Of a DNA stretch of 10,753 bases, positions 6,394 to 10,753 are shown one piece after another. The notes beneath the pieces were generated by a model. It saw nothing but the letters and a program-made list of their open reading frames with translations, ran no database searches and had not been told where the DNA came from. Each line of letters begins with the position of its first letter. The stretch's first letter is position 1. This stretch comes from Treponema sp. Its GTDB lineage: Bacteria; Spirochaetota; Spirochaetia; Treponematales; Breznakiellaceae. The stretch lies in the NCBI GenBank assembly GCA_031270205.1, contig JAISYA010000229.1:1-10753 (forward strand), written 5' to 3'. The position numbers and the translations under genes were made by a program.

Positions 6394-7371
6394 TTACGCC
6401 TCCAAATCAGAAAGCTGCGTTGACAGATAGCGCTCGCCCGAATCGGGAAGAATAACCACGATGTTCTTCCCGCTGTTTTCGGCGCGGGCGGCGATTTGCA
6501 GGGCGGCCCACACCGCCGCTCCGGCGGAAATGCCGGTGAGGATTCCCTCCGTGCGGGCAACTTTGCGGGCGGTGATGATTGCGTCCTCGTTGGTAACGCG
6601 CACAATTTCGTCAATGACGGAACGGTTTAGCACTTTGGGAATAAAGCCCGCCCCGATGCCCTGTATGCGGTGAGGGCCGGCGAAGCCCCCGGAGAGTACC
6701 GGCGAGGCGTCCGGTTCCACGGCGATGATTTTTACGCCCGGTTTGCGCTCTTTCAGCACTTCCCCGACGCCGGTAATGGTGCCGCCGGTTCCCACCCCGG
6801 CGACAAAGATGTCAACGGCTCCGGCGGTGTCTGCCCAGATTTCCTCGGCGGTGGTGCGGCGGTGCGCCTCCGGGTTGGCGGGGTTTTCAAATTGCAGGGG
6901 CATAAAGCTGCCGGGGGTCTGGCTTACCAGTTCCTCCGCTTTGCGTATCGACCCCTTCATCCCGTCCTTGCCGGAGGTGAGTACCACGTCCGCGCCCAGC
7001 ATTTGGGCCAGCTTGCGGCGTTCCACCGACATGGTTTCCGGCATGGTGAGGACCAGTTTGTAGCCCTTGGCGGCGCAGGCAAAGGCAAGCCCTATGCCGG
7101 TGTTTCCCGAGGTGGGCTCTATCACCACTCCGCCGGGGGTAAGTTTCCCGTCCCGTTCGGCGGCGTCCAGCATGGCCGCCCCGATGCGGCACTTTACGCT
7201 GTTCATGGGGTTAAAGGATTCCACTTTGGCAAGTATGACTGCCGGAAGTCCCGCGCCTATTTTTGCCAATTTTACCAGCGGCGTGTTTCCCCGCGCTTTG
7301 GTAATATCGCCGTAGATTTTTCCCCGGCTGTCGGCGTTTGTCTCTCCGCCTGGATTAAACGCAATACTCAT
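6394..7371 (-). CDS. cysK: O-acetylserine sulfhydrylase A (cysteine synthase, CysK)
   Basis: A 325-residue PLP enzyme that makes L-cysteine from O-acetylserine and sulfide. It closely follows the E. coli-type CysK pattern: GNTPLVKL (28-35), ILAKVESFNP, the PLP lysine K60 in NSVKCRIGAAM, PTSGNTGIGLA (86-96), TMPETMSVERRK, GMKGSIRKAEE, GVGTGGTITG (192-201), GPHRIQGIGAGFIP (232-245), ILTGISAGAA and ILPDSGERYLST with the pyridine-binding serine. An N-terminal extension of ~20 residues precedes the usual start. The ATG at 7371 overlaps the ABC ATPase stop as ATGA; AGGAGG lies 13 nt upstream. With the CysM-like gene downstream, the operon carries two distinct cysteine synthases. No serine acetyltransferase gene (cysE) is in the window. 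Confidence 0.96.
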   Translation of the reverse strand: MSIAFNPGGETNADSRGKIYGDITKARGNTPLVKLAKIGAGLPAVILAKVESFNPMNSVKCRIGAAMLDAAERDGKLTPGGVVIEPTSGNTGIGLAFACAAKGYKLVLTMPETMSVERRKLAQMLGADVVLTSGKDGMKGSIRKAEELVSQTPGSFMPLQFENPANPEAHRRTTAEEIWADTAGAVDIFVAGVGTGGTITGVGEVLKERKPGVKIIAVEPDASPVLSGGFAGPHRIQGIGAGFIPKVLNRSVIDEIVRVTNEDAIITARKVARTEGILTGISAGAAVWAALQIAARAENSGKNIVVILPDSGERYLSTQLSDLEA

Positions 7372-8279
7372 ATTGAATACTCAGCCTCCTGATTAATGTC
7401 ATACTGAAACATGGCGAAAATGCGTTCCTGAATTTCCACCAGCGCCGGATCGGTTCTGGCCCTCGGCCGTTTGGCTTCAACGGGAATCGAATTACGAATC
7501 GTACCGGGGCATGGCGAAAAGACGATCACCTCGTCGGAAAGGTACACCGCTTCCTGCACCTCGTGGGTCACCAGCACGATGGTAATGTGCTCTCCACCGG
7601 AGGCCGTCTCGGCCCAAAGGCGTAAAAGTTCGTCCTGCAATTTTTCGCGGGTTAAGGCGTCCACCGCCGCGAACGGCTCGTCCATCAAAATGATCTTCGG
7701 CTCCACCGAAAGGGCGCGCGCAAGGGCAAGGCGCTGGCGCATACCGCCTGAGAGCTGCGAGGGGTACTTGTTGGAGGTGCCGCTCAATCCCACTTTACGC
7801 AGGTAAAAATGCGCTTTTTCAGTAAGTTCCGCGCGTTTAAGACGGCCATTGCCCCCGCGTCCGGCGTTGCGTAATTTTAGCGCGAATTCAACATTTTGAA
7901 CCGCCGTCATCCAGGGGAAAACCGCGTAATCCTGAAAAATCATCGCGATGTCATGCTTGGGCCGATCCTGAAATACGCCGTTTGCCAGGGGCGAGATAAA
8001 ACGGTAACGCCTGCGGTACGCGATCTGCTCCTTGCGTGTCGCGGGTAAGGGTTCCAGGACCAGATTGCCGTCAATGTGGATTGTGCCGTCGGTGGGCGCC
8101 TGCAGCCCCGCGAGAATTTCCAGAAACGTTGATTTGCCGCAGCCGGACGGCCCTAAAAGCGAAACGATTTTTCCGTCGGGAATAGTGAGGGACACATTCA
8201 GTACCGCGGTCAAGCCTTCGGCTATTCCCTTTTCATTTATCACCGAAAAAAACTTGCCGATACTCTTTGCTTCGATCAT
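7368..8279 (-). CDS. ABC importer ATPase, nitrate/sulfonate/taurine (SsuB/TauB/NrtD) type
   Basis: A 303-residue cytoplasmic ATP-hydrolysing subunit of the importer. Walker A is GPSGCGKST (43-51), the Q-loop IFQDYAVFPWM (Q116), the signature LSGGMRQRLALARAL (176-190), Walker B IILMDEP (196-202) and the switch histidine LVTHEVQEA (H239). Family members usually have a short link between Walker A region and Q-loop; here an extra stretch of roughly 30 residues (about 74-108), rich in Arg, is inserted. The chosen ATG at 8279 overlaps the permease stop as ATGA and has a GGAAGGTGGG site upstream; a GTG 15 bases earlier is in frame but poorer. Its stop in turn overlaps the cysK start. Substrate cannot be read from this subunit, but location ahead of cysteine genes suggests a sulfur source. 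Confidence 0.94.
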   Translation of the reverse strand: MIEAKSIGKFFSVINEKGIAEGLTAVLNVSLTIPDGKIVSLLGPSGCGKSTFLEILAGLQAPTDGTIHIDGNLVLEPLPATRKEQIAYRRRYRFISPLANGVFQDRPKHDIAMIFQDYAVFPWMTAVQNVEFALKLRNAGRGGNGRLKRAELTEKAHFYLRKVGLSGTSNKYPSQLSGGMRQRLALARALSVEPKIILMDEPFAAVDALTREKLQDELLRLWAETASGGEHITIVLVTHEVQEAVYLSDEVIVFSPCPGTIRNSIPVEAKRPRARTDPALVEIQERIFAMFQYDINQEAEYSI

Positions 8280-9100
8280 CTGCCCACCTTCCACACGGCA
8301 AGTTTGATTTCTACATATTTCAAAACCTCAATAAGAAACCAGCCTATCCAGCCGAGTATCGCCATACAAACCATCATTTCGGGGATTACAAAATAATCCT
8401 TCGCCTGGCCCAGCAGGTAGCCTATCCCCCAGCGGCCCCCGTAGCTTTCGCCGATGAGTAGCATCACCAGCCCCATTGCCACGCCGGTTTTCAGGCTCAT
8501 GATGATAGAGCCGAAGGCGTGCCAAAAGTATACTTTCCGCAGCAGGGTGAATTCGCTCGCGCCGAAAACCCGCGCCGAGGCGAGGTAGCGGGGGTCGGTG
8601 TCTTTGATCCCCTGGTAGGTGTTGAACAGTACGGGGTAAAAAATCCCTATAAACATGAGGAAGACGTGCATTTTTGATCCGATACCGAAAAAGATGATCG
8701 TCATGGGAACCCAGGCCGGCGGCGGTATGGGTGAAAGCAACTGCCAGAGGGGCAGCACAAAGGCGCGGATTTTGAGATTCCAGCCCATCAAGAGTCCGAT
8801 GGGAACCGCCAGAATAACGGCAATACCAAAAGCCGTGAAGAAACGCCCCATACTGATACCGATGTGCAGCACGAGTTGTTTGTGCCAAAGCATAAACCAG
8901 AAACGCCGCGCCACCGTTGAAAGGCTGGGTATAAGGCCATCCGGCAGGATTCCCCACCGGGGAAGGAATTCCCAGAGTAGCAGCAAAGGTATTAGTACCG
9001 ATAAAAATTCCAGAGAGAAAAAATTTCCCAATGAATTTTTGAAGAACCCGCCGAGTTCAAGCAAAACCCGGCGGAATCCCTTCGTCTCGTAATCAGTCAT
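8276..9100 (-). CDS. ABC importer permease, SsuC/TauC/NrtB type
   Basis: A 274-residue inner-membrane protein of the binding-protein-dependent permease family. Hydrophobic segments are visible at about 32-48, 87-106, 112-140, 144-162, 195-217 and 240-258, giving roughly six spans. The cytoplasmic coupling loop (EAA motif) is at ~174-191 (ASARVFGASEFTLLRKVYF), and LSPIPPPAWVPMTIIFFGIG (122-141) is typical of the SsuC/TauC group. The ATG at 9100 follows GGTGG by about 6 nt; a GTG at 9109 is possible but lacks a site. It is separated from the binding-protein gene by 80 bp holding two tandem hairpins, the only substantial gap within the operon. Confidence 0.93.
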   Translation of the reverse strand: MTDYETKGFRRVLLELGGFFKNSLGNFFSLEFLSVLIPLLLLWEFLPRWGILPDGLIPSLSTVARRFWFMLWHKQLVLHIGISMGRFFTAFGIAVILAVPIGLLMGWNLKIRAFVLPLWQLLSPIPPPAWVPMTIIFFGIGSKMHVFLMFIGIFYPVLFNTYQGIKDTDPRYLASARVFGASEFTLLRKVYFWHAFGSIIMSLKTGVAMGLVMLLIGESYGGRWGIGYLLGQAKDYFVIPEMMVCMAILGWIGWFLIEVLKYVEIKLAVWKVGR

Positions 9101-9116
9101 ATTTACCACCAGGCTG

Positions 9117-9182
9117 TGGAGTTTTCTTAACCGTGCGGTTAAGAAAACTCCAGTACAAAAACACCAAAGGCGTTTTTGTACT
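9117..9182 (-). promoter_or_regulatory. Two back-to-back hairpins between binding-protein and permease genes
   Basis: In transcript order, the first stem (9182-9152) spans the binding-protein stop codon: AGTACAAAAACGCC with GGTGTTTTTGTACT, 14 pairs including one G-U. The second (9152-9117) is a perfect 17-bp inverted repeat, TGGAGTTTTCTTAACCG with its complement, with a 2-base centre. They share base 9152. Neither is followed by a T-run, so I read them as mRNA-stabilising or partly terminating structures that raise binding-protein expression above the membrane and ATPase subunits, as known for other ABC importer operons. Confidence 0.7.
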
Positions 9183-10209
9183 ACCAGGTAATCCCCTTGA
9201 ATTGCGGCGCGAACAGGGCGTCGCCGGGATTCTTGTCAATAGTACCCAACTTTACGAGAGCGTCGGCGTAGCCGGTGAGTCCGACAGTATCAAGCCGGGT
9301 GGTAAAGCCCAGTTTGGGGTTGCTGTTGATGATCGCCTGGCGGTCAACGCTCACGTATTTGGCGGCAATGTCCACGATGTCCGGGGCAACCGGATTGGCC
9401 CGGATAAGCTGGTCCGCTTCGGCGATGGCCTCAATAAAGACCTTGGCATCCTCAAGCCGGGTCGCCACAAAATTGGTGTTGGCGTTAATGGTCCGGCAGG
9501 GAGGATTCGGCCCGGCCAGATTCGCGTCGATGCTGCCGTCGCCGTCCGCATCGGAGCTGCCGTCGAAAAGGGTTTTATATTTTGCCTTACCTTCGGCGTC
9601 CCTTTGCAGCAAAGCCAGTGCGACAAAAGGCTCCTCAAGTATCGCGCCCTTCACCTGCCCCGCATCAAGCGCCTGAATAGCCGCAGCCGGGGCCAGCGTT
9701 ACCAGTTCAAACTCCGCGCCGTACTGCTCCTTGAGGGCGTCCCTGATGATGACCACGGCGCAGCAGGTGTTTGAAAGCCCGGCAATTTGGAGGCCCTTGA
9801 GGTCCTCCGGGGTCCTGTAAGGGGAGTCTGTGGGAACCACCAGTACCGAGGTGCAGGGAATTTTCACCTGGCTGATGATCGTGATATTCTGCCCCTTGGC
9901 AATAGGGGTGATAACCCCGGTGGGGCAGTTGAACACGATATCCGCCTCCCCGCCGACCACCGCCGCAACTCCGGAGCTTGTCTGCTTGATTTCAACCTCA
10001 AGACCCCGTTTGGAGAAAAGCCCTTTCTCATAGGCGACATAGAGGTTCAGGTGATGAGTGGAATTGGCATCCGCCACAATCACCTTTTTCCCCGACAGAA
10101 CCGAGCCGGAAGCCGTACCGCCAGAGGCGGCGTTATCCTTCTTGCCGCCGGCCCAAAGGCCGCTCGCAAGAACCGTCAGAACCAAGAGCGTACAGAGTGT
10201 TTTCTTCAT
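9181..10209 (-). CDS. Periplasmic substrate-binding protein of an SsuA/NrtA/NMT1-like ABC importer
   Basis: A 342-residue exported solute-binding protein that should deliver a small ligand to the permease. Met1 at 10209 is set by AGGAGGTG 5 nt upstream and by the signal peptide MKKTLCTLLVLTVLASGLWA, cleaved before GGKKDN, a form common in Treponema. The mature part has the two-lobed SsuA/ThiY pattern: HLNLYVAYEKGLFSKRGLEVE (53-73), VGGEADIVFNCPTG (85-98), PYRTPEDLKGLQIAG (130-144), ALDAGQVKGAILEEP (180-194). Five mature cysteines (95, 119, 149, 150, 238) fall at or near segments that line the ligand cleft in this family. Residues 220-228 (DADGDGSID) look like a calcium-binding loop. It is the first gene of the operon, directly behind the promoter. 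The ligand is unknown; a sulfur compound is inferred from the neighbours only. Confidence 0.92.
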   Translation of the reverse strand: MKKTLCTLLVLTVLASGLWAGGKKDNAASGGTASGSVLSGKKVIVADANSTHHLNLYVAYEKGLFSKRGLEVEIKQTSSGVAAVVGGEADIVFNCPTGVITPIAKGQNITIISQVKIPCTSVLVVPTDSPYRTPEDLKGLQIAGLSNTCCAVVIIRDALKEQYGAEFELVTLAPAAAIQALDAGQVKGAILEEPFVALALLQRDAEGKAKYKTLFDGSSDADGDGSIDANLAGPNPPCRTINANTNFVATRLEDAKVFIEAIAEADQLIRANPVAPDIVDIAAKYVSVDRQAIINSNPKLGFTTRLDTVGLTGYADALVKLGTIDKNPGDALFAPQFKGITW

Positions 10210-10232
10210 AAAAACACCTCCTTTTTGAAAAA

Positions 10233-10257
10233 CCAGGAATAGCGCATTTATTCCTAG
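10233..10257 (-). promoter_or_regulatory. Small hairpin in the 5' leader of the operon
   Basis: CTAGGAATA and TATTCCTGG (transcript sense) can pair over nine positions including one G-U, with a 7-nt loop. It lies between the predicted transcription start (~10269) and the ribosome site, leaving the latter free. The leader is only about 60 nt, too short for a known SAM or T-box element. Confidence 0.45.
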
Positions 10258-10275
10258 TAAATATATATGTTTAGT

Positions 10276-10303
10276 TTTATACAAAAACAACGGATAATGT
10301 CAA
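10276..10303 (-). promoter_or_regulatory. Near-consensus sigma-70 promoter of the sulfur operon
   Basis: On the minus strand, TTGACA (10303-10298) is a perfect -35 box, separated by 16 bp from TATAAA (10281-10276), a 5/6 match to the -10 box. Transcription would start near 10269, about 60 nt before the binding-protein ATG. It is the only good promoter I see ahead of the eleven genes. No obvious operator palindrome overlaps it. Confidence 0.75.
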
Positions 10304-10527
10304 GTACTTTGAGAGAAAAAAAATGCGATTTTATCGGCTTACTGTTCCTAATCGTCTGTGCCTGATGGAACAGGTGTTAAATCCAGCGTTTTATCAAGTA
10401 AGAAGGGGAAAGGAGTCTATGCCAACCGGGAAGAGCCTGTAAGGGACGCGCGCGCCGGTGTGCGAAGGAAAGCCGGCGGTAAGACTTTACTTTTGCCTGT
10501 ATGGAAAATCGTAAAAAAATATTGGGG
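10304..10527. other. Non-coding stretch upstream of the operon, possible decayed element
   Basis: No gene is supported here. A plus-strand open frame from 10358 has no family resemblance I can name and runs into the repeat at 10528, so I do not call it. Features seen: a CTGTTCC/GGAACAG inverted pair (10342-10348, 10367-10373), and a GC-rich patch with a CGCCGG/CCGGCG stem (10453-10478). The patch differs in composition from the AT-rich flanks and may be the remnant of a mobile or structured element. Confidence 0.35.
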
Positions 10528-10599
10528 GCTGTTCCAAAACCATGCCCCGGCTATGCCGGGAACCTTAGCGTACCGTCAATTAATTTTGGAATAGGTTCA
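10528..10599. repeat. ~72-bp palindromic repeat, copy 2; upstream of the operon
   Basis: It matches the copy at 557-632 in the same orientation: shared blocks include TTCCAAAACC, CCGGCTATGCCGGGAAC, TAGCG versus GAGCG, GTCAATT, TTTTGGAA and AGG(C/T)TCA. Its outer arms are more decayed than in copy 1, but the inner CCCGGC-type hairpin is intact. The two copies bracket the whole operon. Confidence 0.7.
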
Positions 10600-10644
10600 T
10601 TTGTAACCGAAAAAGTAAAAAAAAATGTTTTTTAAAAAAAGTTA

Positions 10645-10673
10645 TTGCTTTTTCAACCGGCGCGCGCTATAAT
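10645..10673 (+). promoter_or_regulatory. Outward-facing plus-strand promoter near the right edge
   Basis: TTGCTT (10645-10650), 17 bp, then a perfect TATAAT (10668-10673). The -35 box is weak (3/6), but spacing and -10 are ideal. Transcription would start near 10680. The following 70 bases contain short stems (TCCC-tgc-GGGA at 10707-10717 region) and no coding start with a ribosome site inside the window, so its gene lies to the right. Confidence 0.5.
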
Positions 10674-10753
10674 ATAGATGATCCCGAAATAGGGTTTTCC
10701 CTGCGGGAGAGAATAACCGACGGGTTTATCCCCGGTATAGGATATTATAGGCA

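Noticed and set aside
6393..6614. In-frame upstream extension of the lipoprotein
   Set aside because: It is a shadow of the end of cysK; the TTG at 6392 has GGAGG and begins a clean lipoprotein signal peptide.
7189..7200. NSVKCRIG in CysK as a mutated active site (Cys in place of Asp after Lys)
   Set aside because: E. coli CysK also has SVKCRIG, so this is a normal variant.
10210..10269. Riboswitch (SAM, T-box) in the operon leader
   Set aside because: The leader from the predicted start is only ~60 nt with one small hairpin, and no conserved core is visible.
10358..10594. Plus-strand open frame of 78 codons
   Set aside because: It has no recognisable domain or good ribosome site and its 3' part is the palindromic repeat.

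Overview
The window looks like a spirochaete, most likely a Treponema of the termite-gut type. The GAPDH C-terminus, the 'AGGKKD' mature start of the binding protein and the many short palindromic repeats, including ones inside genes, point that way. This is inferred from sequence style, not from a database match.

Layout. Bases 1-356 are the 3' end of a plus-strand GAPDH gene, followed by a strong rho-independent terminator (375-444). Bases 445-632 are a convergent intergenic gap filled with three palindromic repeats. From 630 to about 10270 runs one minus-strand operon of eleven tightly packed genes, with stops and starts overlapping or nearly touching at most junctions. A near-consensus promoter (TTGACA-N16-TATAAA) lies at 10276-10303. 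In transcription order the genes are: SsuA/NrtA-like periplasmic binding protein, ABC permease, ABC ATPase, CysK, a small lipoprotein with an MBG-like fold, CysM-like synthase, JAMM/Mec+ protease, ThiS/MoaD/CysO-like sulfur carrier, MoeB-rhodanese activating enzyme, family 2A encapsulin (SrpI type), and a SufS-type cysteine desulfurase with an N-terminal cargo extension. Bases 10304-10753 hold no convincing gene. They contain a second copy of the roughly 72-bp repeat found at the operon's other end, and an outward plus-strand promoter near the right edge.

How the genes may work together. The importer brings in an unidentified, possibly sulfur-containing, solute. Sulfide is fixed into cysteine by CysK. 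In parallel, MoeB-rhodanese charges the carrier's GG end as a thiocarboxylate, the CysM-like enzyme makes carrier-cysteine and the JAMM protease releases cysteine, as in the CysO/CysM/Mec+ route of mycobacteria. The encapsulin then sequesters a cysteine desulfurase that takes sulfur back out of cysteine. One transcript therefore holds import, two cysteine-making routes and a protein-shelled cysteine-breaking compartment. That is a plausible sulfur capture and storage system, and it is the main discovery here. Two details stand out: the carrier ends in GG-Ile-Lys, so it would need trimming before activation, and the disordered linker of the cargo enzyme appears to be built partly from an in-frame palindromic repeat.
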